From Armatimonadota bacterium (lineage in GTDB: Bacteria > Armatimonadota > UBA5829 > DTJY01): a stretch of DNA of 64,000 nt. The stretch's first letter is position 1. Every line of letters begins with the position of its first letter. A model generated the notes under the pieces. That model did not search any database. It saw only the letters and a program-made list of their open reading frames with translations, and had not been told where the DNA came from. Of this stretch, positions 1 to 7,671 are shown piece by piece. The DNA lies in NCBI GenBank assembly GCA_029907255.1, contig JARYMF010000009.1, positions 1 through 64,000 on the forward strand. Reading direction: 5' to 3'. The translations under genes were made by a program, and so were the position numbers.

Positions 1-135
1 CGTGCTGTCAATACCTTTAGAGATATTTGTGAAAAAATTGTTGGCGGTAAATCGGGGTTTTCAGCTAAATTTTCACTTTGCAATTTTAAGCCCTTAACAT
101 TCCCGCATGCCTTTTTTTAATATTCCACATAATAG

Positions 136-164
136 TTGATTGCTAAACCCCAATTTGATAGAAT
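136..164 (+). promoter_or_regulatory. sigma70-type promoter for rhaB
   Basis: TTGATT at 136-141 and TAGAAT at 159-164 are separated by 17 bases, each one base from consensus. The predicted start of transcription near 171 leaves a leader of about 35 bases before the rhaB start codon. The preceding 135 bases are AT-rich; a frame open from base 1 to the TAA at 118-120 is too biased and short to call a gene. Confidence 0.5.
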
Positions 165-205
165 CCACACAGTGCTCATTTGCAATTCACTCTAGGAGGA
201 GAATA

Positions 206-1687
206 ATGGCAGAGGAGCTCAAATTTCTTGCATGCGACCTGGGAGCTGAAAGTGGACGCGTCGTGCTTGGCCGCCTCTCTAATGACCACCTGCGACTAGC
301 AGAAATACATAGATTTCCAAACATCGGAGTTAAAGTCGGGACAAGTCTTTATTGGGATGTCCTCCGTCTCTTTGATGAAATGAAAAATGGTATGCGTTCG
401 GCAGGTCTAGAATATGGGGCGGATATTGCAAGCGTCGGCATCGACACATGGGGCGTAGACTTCGGGCTTCTGGGACCCAATGATGTTCTCATTGAAATTC
501 CTCACTGCTACCGCGACCCCCGGATTGATGGAATGATGGAAGAAGTCTTTACCATTATCCCCAGATCGGAAATCTATAACCAAACAGGCATCCAGTTTAT
601 GCCTCTCAACACACTATACCAGCTTTACTCCATCCGCAAGCACAACCCTTGGATGCTAAACACTGCCAGAACTCTCCTGATGATGCCAGACCTTTTCAAC
701 TTTTGGTTCACAGGGGTTAAGGTTTGTGAATTCACCGAGGCAACAACAACTCAATTCTACAACCCACAAAAAGGAGAGTGGGCAAAGCCCCTGCTCGAAC
801 GCCTCAGCATTCCAACTCACTTCCTTGTGGACATATGTGCGCCGGGTACCATCCTTGGAAAACTTCGCCCATCAGTTTCTGAAGAGATTGGCTTATCAGA
901 CATCCAGCTTATTGCTCCAGCGACGCACGACACCGGCTCGGCTGTTGCCGCAGTCCCAGCAAAAGGTAAGAATCACGTATACATCAGCTCAGGCACATGG
1001 TCACTAATGGGTGTTGAGGCTTCAGAACCGATTATAAACGACCGCGCGCTCGAGCTAAACTTCACCAACGAAGGGGGCGTGGCGGGAACATATCGCTTCC
1101 TCAGAAACATTATGGGCCTATGGTTAGTCCAGGAATGCCGGAGAACCTGGGCGCAGGCAGGCAACGAATATTCCTACGCCGAACTTACCGATCTCGCCGC
1201 AAAGGCGGAGCCATTCAAGCACCTGGTTGATCCAGATGATGTGTCGTTCCTCCACCCTGGCGATATGCCAGGCAAAATTCGTGAGTTTTGCCGAAAAACT
1301 GGCCAGCCTGAACCGGAAACTGTCGGGGCAACAGTCCGGTGCGCACTCGATAGTCTAGCGCTTAAATATCGGTGGGTTTTAGAGGGTCTTGAATCTTTAA
1401 TGCACACACACCTCGAGCCAATCCACATTGTCGGTGGGGGCACGCAAAACAAGCTCCTATGCCAACTAGCTGCCAATGTAACCGGCAGACCGGTTGTTGC
1501 AGGGCCAGTTGAGGCTACGGCCGTGGGCAACATTCTTATCCAGGCTCTTGCCCTTGGTCATATCGGAACATTGGAGGAGGGTCGCGAAATCGTTCGCAAA
1601 TCGTTTGAAGTAATTACTTATGAGCCGCAACCAGACGATCGAATCGAAGCCGCTTACGAAAGATTCAAAAAACTTCTTTCGCGGTAA
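206..1687 (+). CDS. rhaB: rhamnulokinase (FGGY carbohydrate kinase)
   Basis: This 493-residue protein fits the FGGY sugar-kinase family, closest in character to L-rhamnulokinase, which phosphorylates L-rhamnulose to L-rhamnulose 1-phosphate in the cytoplasm. The N-terminal ATPase-fold motif is visible as ACDLGAESGRVVLG near residues 8-21. GTWSLMG lies near the middle, and a C-terminal VGGGTQNKLLCQLAA segment followed by GPVEATAVGN is typical of FGGY_C. The TEATTTQFYN stretch resembles the (N)ASTTQ region of RhaB. I chose the ATG at 206 because AGGAGGAG at 194-201 sits just upstream; an upstream ATG at 140 lies within the predicted promoter. No rhamnose isomerase or aldolase gene is in the window, so the pathway must be completed elsewhere. 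A related FGGY kinase such as a fuculokinase is the main alternative. Confidence 0.85.
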   Translation: MAEELKFLACDLGAESGRVVLGRLSNDHLRLAEIHRFPNIGVKVGTSLYWDVLRLFDEMKNGMRSAGLEYGADIASVGIDTWGVDFGLLGPNDVLIEIPHCYRDPRIDGMMEEVFTIIPRSEIYNQTGIQFMPLNTLYQLYSIRKHNPWMLNTARTLLMMPDLFNFWFTGVKVCEFTEATTTQFYNPQKGEWAKPLLERLSIPTHFLVDICAPGTILGKLRPSVSEEIGLSDIQLIAPATHDTGSAVAAVPAKGKNHVYISSGTWSLMGVEASEPIINDRALELNFTNEGGVAGTYRFLRNIMGLWLVQECRRTWAQAGNEYSYAELTDLAAKAEPFKHLVDPDDVSFLHPGDMPGKIREFCRKTGQPEPETVGATVRCALDSLALKYRWVLEGLESLMHTHLEPIHIVGGGTQNKLLCQLAANVTGRPVVAGPVEATAVGNILIQALALGHIGTLEEGREIVRKSFEVITYEPQPDDRIEAAYERFKKLLSR

Positions 1688-1691
1688 AGAA

Positions 1692-1743
1692 GGAGATGGA
1701 GTACGCAAGCTATTTAAGGCGCACCCCATCTCCTCAATTTTTC
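1692..1743 (+). terminator. intrinsic terminator after rhaB
   Basis: GGAGATGG at 1692-1699 pairs with CCATCTCC at 1726-1733, with further partial pairing inside (GTACGC against GCGCAC). An AATTTTTC tract follows on the plus strand. It sits between convergent genes and starts five bases after the rhaB stop codon. Confidence 0.65.
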
Positions 1744-1751
1744 ATCTGCCC

Positions 1752-3002
1752 TTATTCTTCCACGTTTAGGCCTATTTCAACTTTGCCTTTACTTTGATTG
1801 TCAATTTTCATCCCGCCGCGAAAGCGGTTGCCCATAATAACAGTAGCTTTAGAGCTTGCGCCGAGCGTTATCTGCTTCTTTCCTTCATCCATAAAATCAC
1901 AACTTGACACCGTGAGACCATTTCCTTCCGCCATTATACAAGGATCGCCCTTGCCGCCTTGGTCCCACCCGTTGAAATGACACTCATTAAAGAACACATG
2001 CCCGGAACCTCTAATCGTTGCGTGGGTTGTAGTCGTGGGGATACCCCAGAAACCGCAGTTATTGAACTTTACAGGGCCGGTGTTTGTCTCCCTAACCTCA
2101 ACATGGGACATAAACTGGCAATTTGTGAAGACAATTCCCGCATGAGCCTGGCAATTCTCTACCAGGACAGCAGTTGGGCCTATATCCGAACCCGAAGTAT
2201 TTATAACTACGTTGCCGGGGCCATGTCCAAAATCGCCAAATTGGAAGCCAACTTTGTACCAGATGGCAAAACAATTGCTTACGTATTCCCAATCGGTGCG
2301 GCCGAAAATGAAAGCTGTCGCCTGGCTTGTAAGGAATTTCTGCATTTCCTCATCTGCTTTCCAGAAGGGCCAGAGATGCACATCTTCAATTCGCCCAACA
2401 TCATAGCACTGGTCAACAAATATACCTTTGTGAAGTGGATGCGCATAAAGCCCCTTGATAAAATGGCGCCCACACGGAGCAGTGCCAAAATCCACCGCCT
2501 GCCATGGGTTTACTAAGAGCACATTAATAATTGAGCAATTATCGCCTGCACCGCCGATACACCAAGGATACGGGACGGGATTGCTCTTGTCCTGCTCGGG
2601 ATAAAAGATAGTAAGCCCTTTCACACAAGAATTGGTCCGCAGTAATATAAAGGGGTTCCCACTGCTTTTTCCCCTACCTTCAACCGCCAGAAGAGTACTC
2701 CCCTCGTTAATGCCCTTGGTGGTTGGCGCCTGAAAGATGCCCATCAAGGTTACTGCTTCGGGAATTTCTAAATGACCTTTTATCATATATTTGCCGGTCG
2801 GAACAAAGACTATTCCGCCACCATCTTTACCTGCGGCATCAAGCGCCTTCTGAAACGCCGCCGTGTCGTCAGTCTGCCCATCTCCCTTTGCGCCAAACGA
2901 GGTAACAGAGTAGACTCCTTTTTGCCCAATGAGGGCATCCGCTGCATGCAAGGGCACACCACAGATTAGCAACACAATCAGCACAATTATAAAATTGCAC
3001 AC
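1752..3002 (-). CDS. secreted right-handed beta-helix protein, pectate-lyase-3 type
   Basis: The 416-residue product starts with a hydrophobic signal peptide (about residues 1-20, ending LHAADA). It then has VTSFGAKGDGQTDDTAAFQ and GGGIVFVPTGKYMIKG, the opening of the Pectate_lyase_3/glycosyl-hydrolase-28-like beta-helix family. The rest is rich in short beta-strand repeats with N, C and G at turns, as expected of a parallel beta-helix. Such proteins bind or cleave polysaccharides outside the cytoplasm; the exact substrate cannot be read from sequence. The gene converges on rhaB and lies 122 bases downstream of mnmE on the same strand. A link with rhamnose-containing pectin is plausible given rhaB next door. 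Catalytic residues were not identified. Confidence 0.7.
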   Translation of the reverse strand: MCNFIIVLIVLLICGVPLHAADALIGQKGVYSVTSFGAKGDGQTDDTAAFQKALDAAGKDGGGIVFVPTGKYMIKGHLEIPEAVTLMGIFQAPTTKGINEGSTLLAVEGRGKSSGNPFILLRTNSCVKGLTIFYPEQDKSNPVPYPWCIGGAGDNCSIINVLLVNPWQAVDFGTAPCGRHFIKGLYAHPLHKGIFVDQCYDVGRIEDVHLWPFWKADEEMQKFLTSQATAFIFGRTDWEYVSNCFAIWYKVGFQFGDFGHGPGNVVINTSGSDIGPTAVLVENCQAHAGIVFTNCQFMSHVEVRETNTGPVKFNNCGFWGIPTTTTHATIRGSGHVFFNECHFNGWDQGGKGDPCIMAEGNGLTVSSCDFMDEGKKQITLGASSKATVIMGNRFRGGMKIDNQSKGKVEIGLNVEE

Positions 3003-3124
3003 ATTCCGCCTCCGCCAGGTTAATTTGCATACAGGATAGAAAGAAGAATCCTACTTGTCAAGCAAGAGATAGTCTAACTTCGATAGAGAATGCCCAAAGA
3101 GCTTTGGGGATGTTTCTGGGGAAC

Positions 3125-4534
3125 CTACTTGCCTATGCAAAATTCGCTGAATATCCTGTCTATCACATCTTCTGTGACGGTCTCGCCCGTGATTTTGCCA
3201 AGAGACTCAGCAGCTGCTTTGAGGTCAATGCTAATGCAGTCAACGGGCATCTCAGATTGAGATGTACGAAGGGCTTCTTGGAGAGAAACGAGAGCTTCTT
3301 CTAGAGCTTGGCGATGGCGAATATTGCTAACCACAGTACCCGATGAATGTGACACAACTCCTGACAAGACCTTCTCGGCGATGAGGTCCTCAAGGTCGCT
3401 GATACCTTGGTCTGATGGAGCTGCGGTTTTAACAATGCTTGGCTCACATCCAATTTCATCGCAAATCCAATCTTTTATCAAGCAAACAATCTCGTCTGCC
3501 TCAGCCGCCCGAACTAAATCAACTTTGTTTAAGACAATTATGACCTTCTTATCGGATATATCTCTCAGTAGTTCCCGGTCATCATCAGTAAAGCCTTCAC
3601 TTGCATCGATGACCGCTAGCACTAGGTCTGCTTCTTCTATTTTCTTCCGTGTAAGTTCCACCCCTATTTGCTCAACAATGTCTTCCGTGGTCCTAACACC
3701 AGCCGTATCTATGGCGCGGACAGGTATTCCTCTTATGTTTACGCTCTCCTCAATAACATCTCGGGTTGTCCCTGGGAGAGGTGTTACAATCGCTCGTGTA
3801 TCGCGAAGGATTGCGTTGAGAAGGCTGGATTTGCCCACATTCGGGCGGCCGACTATAACCGCCCGAATTCCTTCACGGTAAACCCTCCCGCACTCTGCGG
3901 TTTCGAGCAAACGGCGGACCTTCTCCAGTGTGTCGCGCAGAGATTCTCTAAGTGCCTGCATATCTACTTCGCCGACCTCATCTGGGAAGTCGATGCTCGC
4001 CTCAATATTCGCCATCATTGCAATAAGGCTGTCGCGGAGCTTACGAATTTCGCTCGAAAGCCGTCCATCAAGCTGGCCTCTCGCAATACGCATTGCCTCG
4101 TCTGTTTGCGAGCGAATGATGTCGAGAACAGCTTCTGCCTGCGCCAAATCGAGACGGCCGTTCAAAAACGCGCGCTTTGTGAACTCCCCCGGCTCGGCGA
4201 GTCTAGCGCCAGCCTGGAGGGCAGCATTTAGAACTCTCCGCAAGGGTACTATGCCACCATGGCAGCTTATCTCCACAGAATCCTCGCCCGTATAACTCCT
4301 CGGCGCACGAAACACTGTAAGAATTCCATCATCTATCCGCTCACAGGATACAGGGTCTTCGATATATCCATAATGAGCCGTGTGTGTTGGAAGGCCGTGG
4401 ACATGCACCCCCGATGCTGGATGAAAAATTTCGCCAGCTACTGTAAAGGCATCGCGTCCACTAATCCGAATCACTCCTATGCCCGACTCGCCAATCGGAG
4501 TAGCTATTGCTGCTATCGTGTCGTCGATTCTCAT
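3125..4534 (-). CDS. mnmE: tRNA uridine-5-carboxymethylaminomethyl modification GTPase MnmE
   Basis: MnmE with MnmG modifies the wobble uridine (U34) of several tRNAs. The 469-residue length is normal. The N-terminal folate-binding domain begins MRIDDTIAAIATPIGESGIG, and the helical domain carries the inserted G domain. The G1 motif GRPNVGKSS lies at residues 229-237, followed by TTRDVIEE, DTAG and NKVD. The protein ends in FCIGK, the C-(I/L/V)-G-K motif whose cysteine is essential in the family. The gene follows jag, the usual order in the rpmH-to-mnmE group, but a strong terminator hairpin lies 19 bases before its start codon. The likely ribosome site is GAGGT at 4538-4542. Confidence 0.96.
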   Translation of the reverse strand: MRIDDTIAAIATPIGESGIGVIRISGRDAFTVAGEIFHPASGVHVHGLPTHTAHYGYIEDPVSCERIDDGILTVFRAPRSYTGEDSVEISCHGGIVPLRRVLNAALQAGARLAEPGEFTKRAFLNGRLDLAQAEAVLDIIRSQTDEAMRIARGQLDGRLSSEIRKLRDSLIAMMANIEASIDFPDEVGEVDMQALRESLRDTLEKVRRLLETAECGRVYREGIRAVIVGRPNVGKSSLLNAILRDTRAIVTPLPGTTRDVIEESVNIRGIPVRAIDTAGVRTTEDIVEQIGVELTRKKIEEADLVLAVIDASEGFTDDDRELLRDISDKKVIIVLNKVDLVRAAEADEIVCLIKDWICDEIGCEPSIVKTAAPSDQGISDLEDLIAEKVLSGVVSHSSGTVVSNIRHRQALEEALVSLQEALRTSQSEMPVDCISIDLKAAAESLGKITGETVTEDVIDRIFSEFCIGK

Positions 4535-4540
4535 ATTACC

Positions 4541-4575
4541 TCAAAAATTAAACAACCCAGGCCGCGCCTGGGTTG
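4541..4575 (-). terminator. strong intrinsic terminator between jag and mnmE
   Basis: A perfect 10-base-pair stem (CAACCCAGGC / GCCTGGGTTG, loop of three) spans 4553-4575. On the minus strand it is followed by TTTAATTTTTGA. The U-tract ends against the Shine-Dalgarno of mnmE, so transcripts from the rpmH operon should mostly stop here and mnmE would depend on read-through or control at this site. Confidence 0.8.
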
Positions 4576-4612
4576 GTCTAAGTTTTCTTATTAGCGGCCT
4601 CTCCAGATACCC

Positions 4613-5383
4613 CTACTTCCTTGGAGAGATTACTATCCTCCTATTTGGTTCTTCTCCTTCACTGTAGGTATATACATCGGGATCATTTACAAGAGTAAGG
4701 TGAATTATTCGCCTCTCACTTGCTTGCAGCGATTCGAGAACCGCCTCTTGGCCTGACTCTTTGACCTTTTTGGCAAGGAAAAGCGCCTGGTTTCTCAAAG
4801 CCTCCTCCCGCCGTGAACGATATCCTTCTGCATCCACAATTATTCGAACTTTGTGTTGCAACTGCTTGTTAGTAATTACTCCAACCAAATATTGAATCGC
4901 ATTTATCGTCTGACCATGCTTGCCAATAAGCATACCTACGTCGCCGCCGGTCATATTCAAAACCACCTGCCCATCTGTGCTTTTGATCTCTGCCTTCAAA
5001 TTGTTTCCGATGCCGTCGAGAATATGCTGAAGCACATCCACAGCTTTCTCTGCTGCCAGCGCGATGGCACCAGCAGGCGGCGGTCCCGCTTGCTCTATGG
5101 CGCTGGGGATACTTTCTGTCGAAATCATTACCCCTTCATCTTCCTCAGCCTTATGCGACGACGCCGGAGCCGAAGATGCCTCCGCTATGGTGCTTTCTTT
5201 CAACCCTACGTGAGGCTTCAACGTCACTCTAACCTTCGCAGGGGACTGGCCGATTCCAAGAAAGCCCCTAGTCCCTTCGTCAAGTATTTCAATATCAACT
5301 TCTTCCTCGGTAACTCCTAGAGCCTTGAGGGCAAGCTCAGTTGCTTCCTCAACTGTTTTTCCTGTCTGTTCAATGCTGGTCAT
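4613..5383 (-). CDS. jag: Jag/KhpB family RNA-binding protein (Jag_N, KH, R3H)
   Basis: The 256-residue protein has the three expected parts. A Jag_N domain (about 1-50) contains GKTVEEATELALKALGV and the FLGIG turn. A type II KH domain (about 115-185) has IGKHGQTINAIQYLV. An R3H domain lies at about 190-255. KhpB/Jag binds RNA in the cytoplasm and in some bacteria links to cell elongation and division. The ATG at 5383 is preferred because Jag_N begins there and AGGGGG lies 12 bases upstream; a longer frame to 5500 overlaps the end of yidC and has no family resemblance. It is the last gene of the rpmH-rnpA-yidD-yidC-jag operon and is followed by a terminator. Confidence 0.93.
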   Translation of the reverse strand: MTSIEQTGKTVEEATELALKALGVTEEEVDIEILDEGTRGFLGIGQSPAKVRVTLKPHVGLKESTIAEASSAPASSHKAEEDEGVMISTESIPSAIEQAGPPPAGAIALAAEKAVDVLQHILDGIGNNLKAEIKSTDGQVVLNMTGGDVGMLIGKHGQTINAIQYLVGVITNKQLQHKVRIIVDAEGYRSRREEALRNQALFLAKKVKESGQEAVLESLQASERRIIHLTLVNDPDVYTYSEGEEPNRRIVISPRK

Positions 5384-5451
5384 ATTTGGTGTTACCCCCT
5401 GACAATCACTAAAGAAGGGTCCCTCCCTCTTCTTGGAACCCCCCTTTGAAC

Positions 5452-6669
5452 TCACGTGGCAAAAACTGGCAGAAGCCCTCCAACGGGCAGTCTGTCGCAA
5501 TGTCTCCTTCGCCTTGAAGGTCGCGACCGTGTCCTGCGGACTCTTGTTGGGAGCTCAACTTGCTGTGTAGCAGCGACCCCTGAAGGTGGCTGTTGCCCCT
5601 CCTCTGGGCCGGTCCCTTTCAACACCATCACCTGCTGTGCTGTGGATACAATGTTGAAAATCAACCAATACAGCATAAAGGCTGATGGAAAACTATAGAA
5701 CAGGAAGCCAAACATAAGGGGCATCACTATCGCCATTATCTTTTGTTGCTCAGCCTGAGTAGGATCTACCACGGTTAAGCGCTGCGAGATAAACATGCTT
5801 ATTACGTAAAGGATAACCAGCGGGATATCCGGCTCTGAAAGGTTGCCTCCCACTATTGAAGGATATTTCTCAGCTAACCTGCTACCAATCCACAAAAACT
5901 TGCCTTGGGCAAATTGGTATTGGTACAACCGAACCATATAATATAAAACCCATAACACAGGGAGCTGTACCAACAAGGGCAGACAGCTTGCAAATGGATT
6001 AACGCCTTGCTCCCTATACAGCGCCATCAGCTTCTCGCCCATTTCCTTTTGATTGTCCTTGTATTTCTCCTGAATCTGCTTTACCATCGGCTGAATGCGC
6101 TGCATTTGCTTCATGCTTCTGAACTGGGCATGACTGAGCGGCCAAGTAATTACCTTGAAGATTACTGTAATAATGAGGAGCGCCAAGGCATAACTATAGT
6201 TCGGATTCCTCCCTGTTAAAGCCACAAAGAAATCAACGATTTTGTATAGTGTGTGCTTGGAGTTCCTTTTATCGTATTCTTTTTCAAGCTTAGCAAGTCG
6301 CCTCCGCCCCTCCGCTGCCGCTTGCGACTTTTCTGGCGAAAATCTATCTAAAAGCTTATTATAAGTGCTAATTGCCTGGTGCTCATCGCCAAGCTTTGTT
6401 TCGAGCACTATAGCTTTCTCAAGAAGGGCTTGGGCTGCGTACTCAGTATTGCGGTATTCCCTTGAGTTTGCAAGTTGGTCGTAAATCTGCAATGCGGCGC
6501 GTAGCTTTTTCGGTTCATCCCCTGCTTCCTTTACGCTCTCTCGCGCCTGCTGCAGCATTATCTCTGGCTTCGGCAGCAGTGGAACTGGCCTTTGCTGAAA
6601 ATACATGAATATCATAAGGCTAACCATCATTATAAGAAGCATCATGGTTAGCCCGGATGATCGCTGCAT
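5452..6669 (-). CDS. yidC: membrane protein insertase YidC/Oxa1 family
   Basis: YidC inserts proteins into the cytoplasmic membrane, alone or with Sec. The 405-residue protein has an N-terminal anchor (about residues 7-24) and a soluble segment of about 130 residues. It then has the conserved five-helix insertase core, with SYALALLIITVIFKVITWPL, QMQRIQPMVKQIQEKYK and NPFASCLPLLVQLPVLWVLYY. The C-terminal tail is arginine-rich, as is common where it contacts ribosomes. The soluble segment looks alpha-helical and repeat-like (ALQIYDQLANSREYRNTEYAAQALLEKA... style), more like TPR than the beta-supersandwich of Proteobacteria. GGGGG precedes the start. It lies between yidD and jag, the usual position. 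Confidence 0.93.
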   Translation of the reverse strand: MQRSSGLTMMLLIMMVSLMIFMYFQQRPVPLLPKPEIMLQQARESVKEAGDEPKKLRAALQIYDQLANSREYRNTEYAAQALLEKAIVLETKLGDEHQAISTYNKLLDRFSPEKSQAAAEGRRRLAKLEKEYDKRNSKHTLYKIVDFFVALTGRNPNYSYALALLIITVIFKVITWPLSHAQFRSMKQMQRIQPMVKQIQEKYKDNQKEMGEKLMALYREQGVNPFASCLPLLVQLPVLWVLYYMVRLYQYQFAQGKFLWIGSRLAEKYPSIVGGNLSEPDIPLVILYVISMFISQRLTVVDPTQAEQQKIMAIVMPLMFGFLFYSFPSAFMLYWLIFNIVSTAQQVMVLKGTGPEEGQQPPSGVAATQQVELPTRVRRTRSRPSRRRRHCDRLPVGGLLPVFAT

Positions 6670-6732
6670 AATTCCCCCAATTTATTAAAATTAATTTTCT
6701 AAAGCTTTAACAGCAGTTTAGAAGCCTGCAAA

Positions 6733-6939
6733 CTACTCAACTGGGTCATAGCCACCAGGATTCCAAGGGTTGCATCTGAGCAGTCTCCAGATGGCTAAAA
6801 CTGTTCCTCGTAATGGGCCATGTTTCAAAATCGCCTGGGCTGCGTATTCCGAGCAGCTAGGTTCAAACCGGCAAGTCCGAGGTTTGAACCTGCTAGCTTT
6901 TTGATATACCCTAATGAGGAAAACAATAATATACCGCAT
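6733..6939 (-). CDS. yidD: membrane protein insertion efficiency factor YidD
   Basis: The 68-residue product matches the YidD family throughout, from [14 protein letters not shown] through [19 protein letters not shown] to [13 protein letters not shown]. The conserved cysteines and GGYDPV end are present. YidD sits at the inner face of the membrane and helps YidC-dependent insertion. I start at the ATG at 6939; a start at 7005 would add 22 residues that do not resemble the family and overlap rnpA. rnpA ends 13 bases upstream and yidC starts 63 bases downstream. Confidence 0.93.
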   Translation of the reverse strand: MRYIIVFLIRVYQKASRFKPRTCRFEPSCSEYAAQAILKHGPLRGTVLAIWRLLRCNPWNPGGYDPVE

Positions 6940-6952
6940 GATTCCAACAGGC

Positions 6953-7333
6953 TTAGCTACGCTCGCGCAAAAGGCCTGCCTCCTCGAAAAGTTGTCTTGC
7001 CGCATCTCTAATTGACCAAAAATTCGCTTCCTTTATCGCAGGCCTACCGACAAGAATCGCATCAAAGCCAGTTTTCTTAATTTCTCCTAGTAACGACCGA
7101 ACGGCTTCTCTGATCTGCCGCTTAACCCTGTTTCTAGCTGCAGAGCTTCCTATCTTCGGGCTTGTCGAAAATCCAAATCGCGCGGGCTGTGATTCTTCGC
7201 GCCACAAGACACGCAGTACCAGAAGCCGGTTAACATATCCTTTTCCCCGCTTATAAACTATTTCAAAATCCCGACTACTGGTAAGCCTGTGCTCTTTTGG
7301 TAGCACTTTTATGCCTGCGGCGTCCAAAATCAC
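6953..7333 (-). CDS. rnpA: ribonuclease P protein component
   Basis: RnpA is the protein subunit of RNase P, which trims the 5' end of pre-tRNAs. The family signature [13 protein letters not shown] is present, along with [15 protein letters not shown] near the N-terminus and [10 protein letters not shown]. With the GTG at 7333 the length is 126 residues. A GTG nine codons downstream (at 7309, reading as M-LPKEHRL) is closer to the usual N-terminus and may be the true start; neither has a clear Shine-Dalgarno. The first start begins four bases after the rpmH stop, consistent with coupled translation. Confidence 0.93.
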   Translation of the reverse strand: MILDAAGIKVLPKEHRLTSSRDFEIVYKRGKGYVNRLLVLRVLWREESQPARFGFSTSPKIGSSAARNRVKRQIREAVRSLLGEIKKTGFDAILVGRPAIKEANFWSIRDAARQLFEEAGLLRERS

Positions 7334-7337
7334 CTAG

Positions 7338-7472
7338 CTAGACTGTCAATCTATATCTTCCCTTGGCTCGGCGGGCGCGAATCACATTCCTCCCACCAGC
7401 ACTAGACATTCTCGCTAAAAAACCGTGAACACGGCTACGCCGCCGGTTCTTGGGCTGATATGTGCGCTTCAT
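7338..7472 (-). CDS. rpmH: 50S ribosomal protein L34
   Basis: The 44-codon gene reads [19 protein letters not shown] and ends [10 protein letters not shown], the complete bL34 pattern: very basic, with the KRTYQP start and R-x-R-GR-x-LTV end. bL34 is a small structural protein of the large ribosomal subunit. A GGAGGT Shine-Dalgarno lies about 12 bases upstream of the ATG. It is the first gene of the operon and is divergent from dnaA, the classical arrangement at bacterial origins. Confidence 0.97.
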   Translation of the reverse strand: MKRTYQPKNRRRSRVHGFLARMSSAGGRNVIRARRAKGRYRLTV

Positions 7473-7499
7473 GGAACTCGTCTACCTCCAATGTGACAT

Positions 7500-7529
7500 A
7501 TTATAGCATATCACTATTTCCTGTTACAA
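7500..7529 (-). promoter_or_regulatory. promoter for the rpmH operon
   Basis: On the minus strand TTGTAA (7524-7529) and TATAAT (7500-7505) are 18 bases apart. The -10 box is preceded by TGC, making an extended -10 element. The start of transcription would be near 7493, about 20 bases before the rpmH ATG. Confidence 0.6.
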
Positions 7530-7576
7530 GTGAAATTTGTCTACAGTGTTACCACCCCTGCATGTCAAAAAAACGT

Positions 7577-7605
7577 TTGATAGCTACTCGGCATTCTGGT
7601 ATAAT
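7577..7605 (+). promoter_or_regulatory. sigma70-type promoter for dnaA
   Basis: TTGATA (7577-7582) and a perfect TATAAT (7600-7605) are separated by exactly 17 bases. Transcription would start near 7612, giving a leader of about 60 bases. No DnaA box with good match was seen between rpmH and dnaA, so this promoter does not look autoregulated through a nearby box. Confidence 0.65.
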
Positions 7606-7671
7606 TACTAGGCCGCTTGCATCAGTCCCGTCAGGCCACGGGGCGCCATCGAACACACCGGAGGCGAAGCC

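Noticed and set aside
1-120. Frame open from the first base to a TAA at 118-120
   Set aside because: Very phenylalanine- and AT-rich with no recognisable motif; it may be the end of a gene outside the window but cannot be supported.
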